A program made the position numbers and the translations under genes. 64,000 bases of DNA, from positions 1 to 64,000 of the forward strand of contig VIAD01000016.1 in NCBI GenBank assembly GCA_006546595.1, read 5' to 3'. Source of the stretch: Moraxellaceae bacterium AER2_44_116. Its GTDB lineage: Bacteria > Pseudomonadota > Gammaproteobacteria > Pseudomonadales > Moraxellaceae. Positions 1 to 7,824 of the stretch are shown here, piece by piece (the first letter of the stretch is position 1; the number at the start of each line of letters is the position of its first letter). The notes beneath the pieces were generated by a model. The model ran no database searches and was not told where the DNA came from. It saw only the letters and a program-made list of their open reading frames with translations.

Positions 1-55
1 GCAGTTAGCAGTTAGCAGTTAGCAGTTAGCAGTTAGCAGTTAGCAGTTAGCAGTT
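1..55. repeat. Heptamer tandem repeat (GTTAGCA)n
   Basis: About seven head-to-tail copies of a 7-base unit (AGTTAGC in one phase) fill the first 55 bases and may continue off the left edge. They are followed by a short hairpin (CAAAGC-gat-GCTTTG, about 62-76) and a T-rich stretch that could end an upstream gene. The array lies directly upstream of gluQ. No protein is encoded. Confidence 0.85.
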
Positions 56-127
56 TTCGTCAAAGCGATGCTTTGTCAAATATTTTACTGATAACTGTTG
101 ACTGTAACCGCTGGCAATGGATTTTCC

Positions 128-997
128 ATGTCAACCTATATTGGCCGTTTTGCTCCTTCGCCAACAGGGCCTTTACATGTTGGCTCGCTACTCACCGCAG
201 TGGCTAGTTGGTGTGATGCGCGTGCCGCTCACGGTCAATGGTTATTGCGTATTGAAGATATTGATACCACTCGCTGCCACGCAGAGGCCGCCGAGCATAT
301 TATTCGCACCTTAGAACATTATGGTTTGTGGTGGGACGATCAGATTGTTTATCAAAGTCAACGTCATCACTACTATCAAGATGCACTTGCTGTTCTACAA
401 CAACAAGGTGATATTTTTTGGTGTGTCTGTTCTCGTCGAGAATTAGCCGAAACGCATAGCCCAATTTATACGGGACACTGTCGAAACCATCCACATTACC
501 GAGCCAATGCTGCGGCTCGCGTACTGATTCCTCCGAATACAAGCGTGACATTCCACGATGCTGTATTTGGCGAAATCCGTGAAAATATTGCTCAGGAGGT
601 TGGTGATTTTGTCATTTATAGGCGTGATGGTTTATTTGCTTATCAATTAGCCGTTGTCGTTGATGATGCTGAACAAGGTATCACTCATGTCGTACGGGGA
701 GCTGACTTACTCGACAATACTGCCCGCCAAATTTACTTACAACAACGACTATTGCTACCCTCTCCACACTACGCACACATTCCACTCGTCGTTAATCACA
801 TTGGTGAAAAACTCTCTAAACAAACGGGCGCAACCGCGTTAACATGGGACAATGCCAATGTACAGTTATGGCAAGCATTAACACAATTAGGTCAATGCCC
901 ACCCGATACTCTACAATTTGAACATTGTGAGCAAATACTAAATTGGGCGATTCTACATTGGCAGCGCGACAACATCCCTAAGCAATTCATCTTGTAA
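128..997 (+). CDS. gluQ: Glutamyl-Q tRNA(Asp) synthetase
   Basis: Truncated GluRS paralogue that activates glutamate and attaches it to the queuosine base of tRNA(Asp) rather than to a tRNA 3' end. The protein (289 aa) begins with the class I signature region GRFAPSPTGPLHVGSL. It has a Zn-binding type CVC ... Y ... C segment near residues 93-116 and a KMSKS-like GEKLSKQTG near residue 225. It lacks the anticodon-binding domain, as expected for the family. I chose the ATG at 128 because the family N-terminus starts there; an in-frame TTG lies at 98. It sits upstream of cbrX-cbrA as in Pseudomonas, where dksA precedes it (off window here). Confidence 0.93.
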   Translation: MSTYIGRFAPSPTGPLHVGSLLTAVASWCDARAAHGQWLLRIEDIDTTRCHAEAAEHIIRTLEHYGLWWDDQIVYQSQRHHYYQDALAVLQQQGDIFWCVCSRRELAETHSPIYTGHCRNHPHYRANAAARVLIPPNTSVTFHDAVFGEIRENIAQEVGDFVIYRRDGLFAYQLAVVVDDAEQGITHVVRGADLLDNTARQIYLQQRLLLPSPHYAHIPLVVNHIGEKLSKQTGATALTWDNANVQLWQALTQLGQCPPDTLQFEHCEQILNWAILHWQRDNIPKQFIL

Positions 998-1072
998 AAT
1001 GAGTATTCCCTCTTTTGCACTGACTGAATAAGGGTTTCCCCTTAAATTTTCACCGATGAACGAGTAACTACC

Positions 1073-1249
1073 ATGTATATTGACCGATTGGTGTTAGTTT
1101 TTTTAGCGGGAGCTTATTTATTATCACCGACAACAATTGAGTGGTGGAGCTTAGGCGGCACTGCATGGGAGCGACCTTTTTTAATTTGGTTTCTGCTCAT
1201 TTTGTTAAGTTTTTGGATTAGTAAAAGTAGAGACCACCATGATCTTTGA
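1073..1249 (+). CDS. cbrX: CbrX-like small membrane protein
   Basis: A 58-residue reading frame (start MYIDRLVLVF, end SRDHHDL) between gluQ and cbrA. It has two hydrophobic segments (about residues 5-18 and 35-50) separated by a Trp-rich WERPFLIW segment, so it is probably a two-pass inner-membrane microprotein. It overlaps the cbrA start by 11 bases, so the two are presumably translationally coupled. Pseudomonas genomes carry a small conserved gene, named cbrX, at the same place. The identification rests on position, length and the shared WW...RP..(L/I)W pattern as I remember it. Its role is unknown; co-function with the CbrA transporter domain is inference. Confidence 0.75.
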   Translation: MYIDRLVLVFLAGAYLLSPTTIEWWSLGGTAWERPFLIWFLLILLSFWISKSRDHHDL

Positions 1250-4208
1250 TCCCATTGAGTTATTAAGTTTAGGTGTCGGTTATTTATTTTTATTATTTCT
1301 TGTTGCTCATTTAAGCGAGTCAGGATTAATACCGACGAAATGGATTAGAAATCCTATTGTATATGTCCTATCACTTGGTGTTTATATTAGCGCGTGGGGA
1401 GTTTATGGTATTATTGGCTTTGCTTATGAAACGGGTTATAATTTCTTAGCTTTTTATTTAGGTGTTTCAGGGGCATTTTTATTAGCTCCCGTATTATTAA
1501 ATCCCATACTGAGACTGACTAAAAATCATCAACTGAGTTCTTTAGCTGATTTATTTGCATTTCGTTATCGTAGCCAATTTGTTGGCTCACTCACGACAAT
1601 TATGATGGTTTTGGGATTATTACCGTTATTAGCATTACAAATCCGCGCCGTTGCCGACACAGCCAATATATTAACGCAAACGGTTGATCATAATGGCATT
1701 GCTGTCGTATTTTGCGTGATTATTACCGTTTTTACGCTATTATTTGGCGCAAAGCCTTTAACGCCACAATATAAACATGATGGCCTAGTGATTGCTATTG
1801 CGATTGAATCCATCATCAAATTAATCATGATGTTATCTGTAGCAGCTTACGCGCTATTTTTTGTTTTTAATGGTAATGCTGGCTTAGCAGATTGGCTATC
1901 TAATAATAAAGATGCCGTCGAATTATTATACGTCCCATTAAAAGAAAGCGGCATTTGGCATACATTAATATTTGCATTTTTATTTTCTGCGGTAGTTATG
2001 CCATTTATGTATCAAATGGTATTTACTGAAAACTTTCAACCACGGGCACTATTAACGGCCAGTTGGGGATTGCCACTCTATTTATTTTTAATGGCCATTT
2101 GTGTTCCTGTTATTTTATGGGCAGGTATTAAACTCGAAGTTGGCTACTCTCCTGAATATTTTACCATTGCTATTGCGATGGCAAGTCAAAGTGCTTTTTT
2201 ACCGTTATTAGTCTTTATTGGCGGTATTGCTGCGGCAAGCGGTACGATTGTTGTGACCTCTCTGGCATTATCATCCATGATATTAAATCATTTAGTTTTA
2301 CCATTGGCACAACCCTCACCTGATTATAATTTATATCGTTGGTTAATTTGGGTACGACGATCTTTGATTGTTTTTATTATGGTGCTTTCTTATAGCTTTT
2401 ATCGGTTATTTACTTACGAACATAGCATGACCGAAATGGCGATTTTAACCTTTGTCGCCACGCTACAGTTTGCACCGGGTTTAGTCAGTGTTTTATTTTG
2501 GCCACGCGCAACACGCGCAGGATTTTTATCAGGATTAAGTGTCGGCTTAATTATTTGGTTTAGTGTCTTGGTATTGCCTTATGTGCTGAACTTACCAAAT
2601 TTATTTACTCAGTTATTAGCCATTAATCTCGCTTTTTTTGAAGACCCAATTTACTGGCATCATATTGGTTTAGGTAGCACGATTGCGAATGCACTGGTGA
2701 TGTTTTTGGTGTCATTAATTACCACCCAGAGTGCGTCCGAAAAAATGGCAGCGAATAGCTGTGCCGTGGATAATTTACGCCGCCCCTATCGCTGGTTATT
2801 AAAAGCCAAATCCGTTGACCATTTTATTAGCTCTTTGGGGGAAGTCTTAGGCCATCTCACCGCCGAGCGCGAAGTCGAACAAGCATTACACGATTTAGGC
2901 ATGAGTCATGAAGAAGGCCGTCCTTATGCGCTCCGTCGTTTGCGCGATCAAATTGAATCCAATCTTTCAGGATTACTTGGGCCTTCAGTCGCTCATGAAA
3001 TGTTAGATACGCATCTCCCTTACCAAATTCGTCCCGAAAATCCTGCCAGTGAAGATATTCACTATGTCGAATCCCGTTTAGAAGACTACAAACATCGCCT
3101 CTCTGGTTTGGCTGCCGAGCTTGATGCGTTGCGACGTTTTCATCGGCAAACCTTGTATGACTTGCCCATTGGTGTTTGCTCACTGGGTCGAGATTTAGAG
3201 ATTCTCAGTTGGAATCGAGCGTTAATGGAGATGACTAATATTTGTGATGACGATGTCATTGGTTCACGGCTCACCGATTTGGCCGAACCGTGGCAAACCT
3301 TACTTAATGATTTTTTACATAGCCCGAATGTTCAACTCTATAACCAAGAAATTGTTAGTGTTGGCCAAAGCCGTTGGGTCAATTTACACCGTGCGTTTAT
3401 TGGTGAGTCCGAAAAAGCCCTTGATATGGGCAGTAGTCAGGTTATCGTGTTGGAGGATGTTACCGAACTCGAACGTTTAGAGTCGCAACTGGCACATAAC
3501 GAACGTTTAGCGGCATTAGGCCGTTTAGCGGCAGGTGTCGCCCACGAGATTGGTAATCCTGTCACGGGTATTGCCTGCCTCGCCCAAAACCTTAAAGCCG
3601 AATACAAAGACCCCGACATCATTGAAGCCAGTTCGTTAATTCTCACGCAAACGCAACGGATTACCAATATTGTCCGCTCCTTGGTTGGCTTTGCCCGTAC
3701 TGACAGCCACATGACGAGCAGCAGTTATAGCGCGGTACAACTCAAAAGTACCATTGATGAAGCCATTAGCTTATTGAAACTATCAGGTGGCAAAGAATAT
3801 CAATTTGATAACTTCTGTCCCGAAGAGTTAAATGTGCGCGGAAATGCCCAACGACTGATGCAGGTGTTTGTCAATTTATTAAGTAACGCCCGTGATGCTA
3901 GCCCGATCAACAGCCAAATTTTGATTGAAGCGCATCAAAATGGCAGTTTTATTCATATTGAAGTCGAAGATTTTGGTACAGGACTACCCGAAGGCACGAT
4001 TCGTGATAACTTGTTTGAACCGTTTGTCACCACCAAAGAAACCGGCAAAGGGACGGGACTCGGCTTAGCACTCGTACATGGTATTATTGGTGAACATGGC
4101 GGCAAAATTCAACTTATGGACAAAGCAGACTACGATCAGGGACGTGGTGTCATTGTACAAATCTCCTTACCTGCATGGGTTAATGATCAAGAGGAAATCG
4201 TGGCGTGA
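1239..4208 (+). CDS. cbrA: CbrA: SSS transporter-histidine kinase fusion
   Basis: Sensor of the CbrAB system for carbon/nitrogen balance. The 989-aa protein starts with about 13 membrane helices of the sodium:solute symporter type (residues ~1-495). A linker and PAS-like domain follow (~640-750, with IGVCSLGRDLEILSWNRA), then HisKA with the phospho-acceptor His769 in VAHEIGNPVTG, and a HATPase domain with an N box (NLLSNARDAS), G1 (DFGTGLPEG) and G2 (GTGLGLALVHG). It overlaps cbrX by 11 bases upstream and cbrB by 4 bases (GTGA), indicating an operon. Length and architecture match Pseudomonas CbrA. The ligand (histidine in some pseudomonads) cannot be read from the sequence. Confidence 0.95.
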   Translation: MIFDPIELLSLGVGYLFLLFLVAHLSESGLIPTKWIRNPIVYVLSLGVYISAWGVYGIIGFAYETGYNFLAFYLGVSGAFLLAPVLLNPILRLTKNHQLSSLADLFAFRYRSQFVGSLTTIMMVLGLLPLLALQIRAVADTANILTQTVDHNGIAVVFCVIITVFTLLFGAKPLTPQYKHDGLVIAIAIESIIKLIMMLSVAAYALFFVFNGNAGLADWLSNNKDAVELLYVPLKESGIWHTLIFAFLFSAVVMPFMYQMVFTENFQPRALLTASWGLPLYLFLMAICVPVILWAGIKLEVGYSPEYFTIAIAMASQSAFLPLLVFIGGIAAASGTIVVTSLALSSMILNHLVLPLAQPSPDYNLYRWLIWVRRSLIVFIMVLSYSFYRLFTYEHSMTEMAILTFVATLQFAPGLVSVLFWPRATRAGFLSGLSVGLIIWFSVLVLPYVLNLPNLFTQLLAINLAFFEDPIYWHHIGLGSTIANALVMFLVSLITTQSASEKMAANSCAVDNLRRPYRWLLKAKSVDHFISSLGEVLGHLTAEREVEQALHDLGMSHEEGRPYALRRLRDQIESNLSGLLGPSVAHEMLDTHLPYQIRPENPASEDIHYVESRLEDYKHRLSGLAAELDALRRFHRQTLYDLPIGVCSLGRDLEILSWNRALMEMTNICDDDVIGSRLTDLAEPWQTLLNDFLHSPNVQLYNQEIVSVGQSRWVNLHRAFIGESEKALDMGSSQVIVLEDVTELERLESQLAHNERLAALGRLAAGVAHEIGNPVTGIACLAQNLKAEYKDPDIIEASSLILTQTQRITNIVRSLVGFARTDSHMTSSSYSAVQLKSTIDEAISLLKLSGGKEYQFDNFCPEELNVRGNAQRLMQVFVNLLSNARDASPINSQILIEAHQNGSFIHIEVEDFGTGLPEGTIRDNLFEPFVTTKETGKGTGLGLALVHGIIGEHGGKIQLMDKADYDQGRGVIVQISLPAWVNDQEEIVA

Positions 4209-5698
4209 AAAACATTTTATTGGTGGAAGATGAACCGCTCATTCGCAGCAGTCTGAAACGCCTACTGGAACGGAATCAATATAAAGTCAGTGAAGCAGGC
4301 TCAGTGCATGAAGCGACCGCCAACTTTCGGCTTGATGAGTTTGATTTAGTCATTACCGATGTCCGCTTACCGGGCGAGCTAGGGACAAGCTTAATTGAAC
4401 TGGCCAAACCGACACCCGTCTTAATTATGACCAGCTTTGGCACGATGAAATCCGCTGTTGATGCCATGAAACAAGGTGCGGTTGACTATATTTCCAAGCC
4501 CTTTGACCACGACGAAATGTTGATGAGTGTTGCTCGTATTCTGCGTGAACAGCATCTAACCAAAGAAAATGAAGCCCTAAAACATCAACAAAAAAGTACT
4601 AATACCACGGGCATTATTGGCAGTTGCCCCGCTATGTTGGAAATGTATAAACGTATTACCCGTGTTGCACCGATGTCCTCAACGGTATTAATTCGGGGAG
4701 AATCAGGGACGGGGAAAGAATTAGTGGCGAAAGCGTTACATCATGAAAGCCCACGTCGAGATCATGCCCTTATCTCTGTCAACTGCGCCGCCATTCCTGA
4801 ATCACTGATTGAAGCTGAGTTGTTTGGCTATGAAAAAGGGGCGTTTACAGGCGCAAACACTCAACGCAAAGGTTTAGTCGAAGCTGCCGATGGTGGCACG
4901 TTGTTTTTAGATGAAATTGGTGAACTGCCCTTAGAAGCACAAGCAAGGCTATTACGTTTACTGCAAGAAAAAGAAGTCCGACGTTTGGGGGCAACACAAA
5001 CGCGCTCTGTCGATGTACGACTCGTTGCAGCAACACATCGCAACTTAAAACAACTGGCTGCCGAAGGTCGCTTTCGTGAGGACTTATATTATCGGTTGAA
5101 CGTCATTGAATTAAAATTGCCACCATTACGGGAACGCGGTAATGACATTATTGAAATTGCCGAGAAACTGTTAGAAAAAACATGCCAACGCTTACACGTC
5201 AATATGTTGAGTTTTCATGACGATGCTAGAGCCGCCATGTTAGCCTACCCTTGGCCGGGTAATGTCCGTGAATTGGAAAACGCCATTGAACGCGCCGTGA
5301 TTTTGGCCGAACATCCTGAAATCACGCCCGATTTATTAGCCATTGATTTAGACATTCCCACACTCACCAAACAAGCTGAAAATGAGTCCATCGCTGTTCC
5401 TCGACCAACACCATCAATAGCAGTAGCAGTAGCAGAGCCAAAACCAACGGTAATTGCCCCGACACTCATTGAAAATAGCATTGCTTTTGATGAAACCATT
5501 CGTAAAGCACCCCCAGAGTTTGATTTTTTGAGTTTTGTTTTATCCTTACAAGACAAGCTATCAGAAACTGAATTAGCAAAACGACTGGGTATTAGTCGCA
5601 AGTCCTTATGGGAGCGTCGGCAGAAACTGGGTATTCCACGACGAATGCCGCAAAATAAAACGGAAAGCCCTGATAATCCCGACACATCTAATCATTAA
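4205..5698 (+). CDS. cbrB: CbrB: sigma-54-dependent response regulator
   Basis: NtrC-family activator of 497 aa, partner of CbrA. Receiver domain at 1-120 with phospho-acceptor Asp52 (VITDVRLPG). AAA+ domain at ~140-370 with Walker A GESGTGKE near 165 and the sigma-54-contacting GAFTGA loop at ~212-217. A Pro/Ala-rich linker (~395-420) leads to a Fis-type helix-turn-helix at ~455-480 (LAKRLGISRKSLWERRQKLG). The start is GTG, overlapping the cbrA stop by 4 bases. Downstream lie six TGTTAC boxes and a sigma-54 promoter before a CrcZ-like RNA, the known main target of CbrB in Pseudomonas. RpoN, its required sigma factor, is encoded at 39.9 kb. Confidence 0.95.
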   Translation: MKNILLVEDEPLIRSSLKRLLERNQYKVSEAGSVHEATANFRLDEFDLVITDVRLPGELGTSLIELAKPTPVLIMTSFGTMKSAVDAMKQGAVDYISKPFDHDEMLMSVARILREQHLTKENEALKHQQKSTNTTGIIGSCPAMLEMYKRITRVAPMSSTVLIRGESGTGKELVAKALHHESPRRDHALISVNCAAIPESLIEAELFGYEKGAFTGANTQRKGLVEAADGGTLFLDEIGELPLEAQARLLRLLQEKEVRRLGATQTRSVDVRLVAATHRNLKQLAAEGRFREDLYYRLNVIELKLPPLRERGNDIIEIAEKLLEKTCQRLHVNMLSFHDDARAAMLAYPWPGNVRELENAIERAVILAEHPEITPDLLAIDLDIPTLTKQAENESIAVPRPTPSIAVAVAEPKPTVIAPTLIENSIAFDETIRKAPPEFDFLSFVLSLQDKLSETELAKRLGISRKSLWERRQKLGIPRRMPQNKTESPDNPDTSNH

Positions 5699-5751
5699 GC
5701 AGACTCGTCATAGCGAACAATCTTTCGCCCTTTTTTCTGTTGAGGCTTACC

Positions 5752-5820
5752 CTTCGACTCCGCTCAGGGAGCATTTTTATGTTGTCTGAGCAAAGTCTTG
5801 GTGGCTGAGCGGAGTCGAAG
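5752..5820. repeat. Intergenic palindromic repeat, copy 1
   Basis: Inverted repeat whose arms read CTTCGACTCCGCTCAGGGA and CTGAGCGGAGTCGAAG, about 40 bases apart. It is one of ten copies in this window that lie between genes (see also 12959, 16027, 25361, 26229, 30714, 43341, 52619, 57990, 60450). Here it follows cbrB and may cap the 3' end of the cbrXAB transcript. No coding capacity. Confidence 0.85.
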
Positions 5821-5854
5821 CACTTTTGATGTACCCACACCACCCAACTCCTTC

Positions 5855-5938
5855 TGTTACTGTGTGTTACCGCACATTAACACACTGTTACTTACCCCCC
5901 ACTCTGTTACTTAGACACTGACTAGATGTTACTGTTAC
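5855..5938 (+). promoter_or_regulatory. Cluster of six TGTTAC boxes, putative CbrB UAS
   Basis: TGTTAC occurs at 5855, 5865, 5886, 5905, 5927 and 5933, all in the same orientation, at spacings of 10, 21, 19, 22 and 6 bases, i.e. mostly near whole helical turns. The cluster ends about 100 bases upstream of the sigma-54 promoter at 6041, the usual distance for an enhancer. TGTTAC-type half sites are what I recall for CbrB at Pseudomonas crcZ. Direct evidence is the repetition and position; CbrB binding is inferred. Confidence 0.7.
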
Positions 5939-6040
5939 CGCCCCACCATCATCGCTACTTGCACACATTATTTTCCCACAAATAAAACAACTCCTTGTTT
6001 ATTAAGTAAAATATAGAAATAAAAATAAAAAACATAAAGT

Positions 6041-6056
6041 TGGCACGCTATCTGCA
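6041..6056 (+). promoter_or_regulatory. Sigma-54 promoter of crcZ-like RNA
   Basis: TGGCACG-ctat-CTGCA. The GG (6042-6043) and GC (6054-6055) doublets are exactly 10 bases apart, the -24/-12 geometry of RpoN promoters, and the -24 half is a perfect consensus. Transcription is predicted to start near 6067. No competing sigma-70 promoter is evident immediately downstream. Confidence 0.85.
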
Positions 6057-6066
6057 TTATATATTA

Positions 6067-6310
6067 CGTGCAGCAGATAACACTAATAACAGCGCACAAA
6101 CAACAATAAGCAACACCGATAACAACAATAAGATCGATGTTACGTGGCGAACAACAATAATAAAGTGTGCCACCAAAAGTAGGAAAAACTGACGAATAAT
6201 AAAAACTCGCGTCAGATGAAGAAAAACAAAAAGAGCGTCACGCCAACAAGAAGAACGAAGAGAAGAAAATCAGTGCAACGCGGGAGCTTCGGCTCCTGCG
6301 CTTCTCTCTC
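6067..6310 (+). ncRNA. crcZ: CrcZ-like Hfq/Crc-sequestering small RNA
   Basis: The leader between cbrB and pcnB, read from a sigma-54 promoter, carries three exact copies of AACAACAATAA (6099-6109, 6121-6131, 6150-6160). Two looser AAnAAnAA runs follow (6195-6205 and 6245-6256). Such A-rich repeats bind the Hfq distal face and Crc; in Pseudomonas, CrcZ uses five of them to titrate Hfq/Crc and relieve carbon catabolite repression. It ends at a hairpin with a UUCG tetraloop (6279-6300). Position (cbrB-crcZ-pcnB), promoter type and motif number all match CrcZ. The length (~240 nt) is shorter than the ~400 nt of P. aeruginosa CrcZ. The exact ends and the presence of crc in this genome are not shown. 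Confidence 0.78.
6279..6310 (+). terminator. UUCG hairpin at the crcZ-like RNA 3' end
   Basis: A 9-bp stem (6279-6287 with 6292-6300, one G-U pair) closed by a C(UUCG)G tetraloop. It is followed by CTTCTCTCTC, a pyrimidine-rich tail that is a poor T tract. Termination may therefore be partial, letting some transcription reach pcnB. The stable hairpin would in any case protect the RNA 3' end. Confidence 0.6.
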
Positions 6311-6410
6311 AACAATCCACTCAATAAAATTCCCGACTTATCCTCAAAAGTTGTTATCATTCACCTATCTTAGGGCTTACGCGACAATTACCCGTGTAAC
6401 TCCTGTAATT

Positions 6411-7757
6411 ATGACTCCGCCATCACCAGAGATGTGTTCTCCATCCATGCCATCATCCACATTCACACTTCAAAAATATAAAGCAGCCGACTACGGCATT
6501 CACCCGAATGATGTCAGTGAGGCCGCGCTCGCTACTATCCATGAACTCACCAAAGCAGGTTTTCAAGCCTATGTTGTCGGCGGTGGTGTTCGGGACTTAC
6601 TATTAGGTTTACATCCTAAAGATTTTGATATTGCAACCGATGCCACCCCCGATCAAATTAAACGGGTTTTTGGCCGTGGTTGTCAGATTATTGGACGGCG
6701 TTTTCAATTAGCGCACGTCTATCACAATCGGCAAATGTTAGAAGTCGCCACCTTTCGCGCGCCGCACGAAGAACATACCGCCCACAGCCAAACCTCCGCT
6801 CATGGCATGATTGTGCGTGATAACATTTGGGGTTCGATCGACCAAGACGCGCTACGCCGTGACTTTTCCATCAACGCGATGTATTACCAGCCAGAAACAG
6901 GGCAAATTTTAGACTTTGCCAACGGCATGAAAGATATCAAGTCGAAAACCTTACGCATGATTGGCGACCCAGCCACGCGCTATCGTGAAGACCCTGTGCG
7001 TATGTTACGCGTCGCTCGCTTTGCCGCCAAACTACAGTTTCGTTTGGATGATGCGACTGAAGCCCCCGTCAAAGACTTAGCCTATTTATTAAAAGCCATT
7101 TCTCATCATCGTTTATACGATGAAAGCCACAAAATGTTTGCTTGTGGTCATTTACAGGCCTTACTTCAACATTTGGGTGAGATGGATTTATTTAGCGCAT
7201 TATTTCCTCAAGTCAAAGAAGACGTATTTAATTCGCCTTTAGTCAAATTAGCTGCGAAAAATACCGATGACCGTATTCAACAAGGCAAATCGGTCAATCC
7301 TGCCTTTTTTTATGCGGTTGTCTTATGGGAATGGCAACAACGATTAACCAAATTGGAATTAGATCGAGGTGAAGACATCTTCCCTGCCTATCAATCTGCC
7401 GGCATTAAAGTCTTAACACTTCAATCACAACAAACTGCGATCCCGCGTTTTGTCGCCCAAACCATTCGCGATATTTGGGACTTACAACCCCGCTTAGAAA
7501 AACCGCGTTCACGTGTCGTGCCCAAGCTGATTATTCAACCCAAATTTCGTGCTGGCTTTGACTTTTTGTTATTACGTGAACTCAGTGGTGACAATCGCAC
7601 TCATGGTATGGGTACGTGGTGGGAACATTATCAGGCCGTCTCGACCGATGAGCAAGAAGTGCTATTAAGACTGTTAGATAAACCTAAAGCCAAGCCTAAA
7701 AGTAACAAACCGAAAAAGCCTAAAGCGGTTGTTGCAAACACGAAAGAAGCCCAGTAG
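6411..7757 (+). CDS. pcnB: Poly(A) polymerase I
   Basis: Adds poly(A) tails to RNA 3' ends and so promotes decay. The nucleotidyltransferase core has VVGGGVRDLLLG and HPKDFDIATDA (metal-binding DxD), then the FGRGCQIIGRRFQLAHV segment and RRDFSINAMYY. The C-terminus is Lys/Pro-rich. With the ATG at 6411 the protein is 448 aa, in the family range. The open frame extends back to 6216, but that part lies inside the A-rich RNA and encodes Lys/Arg-rich sequence unlike PcnB. Other starts are 6432 and 6447; none has a good Shine-Dalgarno. The stop codon is supplied by the first bases of an intergenic repeat at 7755. Confidence 0.9.
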   Translation: MTPPSPEMCSPSMPSSTFTLQKYKAADYGIHPNDVSEAALATIHELTKAGFQAYVVGGGVRDLLLGLHPKDFDIATDATPDQIKRVFGRGCQIIGRRFQLAHVYHNRQMLEVATFRAPHEEHTAHSQTSAHGMIVRDNIWGSIDQDALRRDFSINAMYYQPETGQILDFANGMKDIKSKTLRMIGDPATRYREDPVRMLRVARFAAKLQFRLDDATEAPVKDLAYLLKAISHHRLYDESHKMFACGHLQALLQHLGEMDLFSALFPQVKEDVFNSPLVKLAAKNTDDRIQQGKSVNPAFFYAVVLWEWQQRLTKLELDRGEDIFPAYQSAGIKVLTLQSQQTAIPRFVAQTIRDIWDLQPRLEKPRSRVVPKLIIQPKFRAGFDFLLLRELSGDNRTHGMGTWWEHYQAVSTDEQEVLLRLLDKPKAKPKSNKPKKPKAVVANTKEAQ

Positions 7758-7805
7758 GGGCGAATTCATTCGCCAATCAATAAAGGCGAATAAATTCGCC
7801 CCTAC
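7755..7805. repeat. TAGGGGCGAATTCATTCGCC-type inverted repeat
   Basis: Nearly perfect palindrome: a left arm TAGGGGCGAATTCATTCGCC and a right arm GGCGAATAAATTCGCCCCTA around an 11-base centre. It spans the pcnB-folK junction and its first three bases are the pcnB TAG stop. Related shorter forms occur at 11768-11793 and 28902-28923. No coding role. Confidence 0.8.
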
Positions 7806-7824
7806 AGAAGTGAATGTTAATGTT

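Noticed and set aside
4845..5685. Minus-strand open frames inside cbrB
   Set aside because: They are shadows of the cbrB coding frame with no domain features and no ribosome sites.
6216..6410. N-terminal 65-codon extension of pcnB
   Set aside because: Composition follows the A-rich RNA and hairpin, no family similarity, and no ribosome site; treated as part of the crcZ-like RNA and leader.
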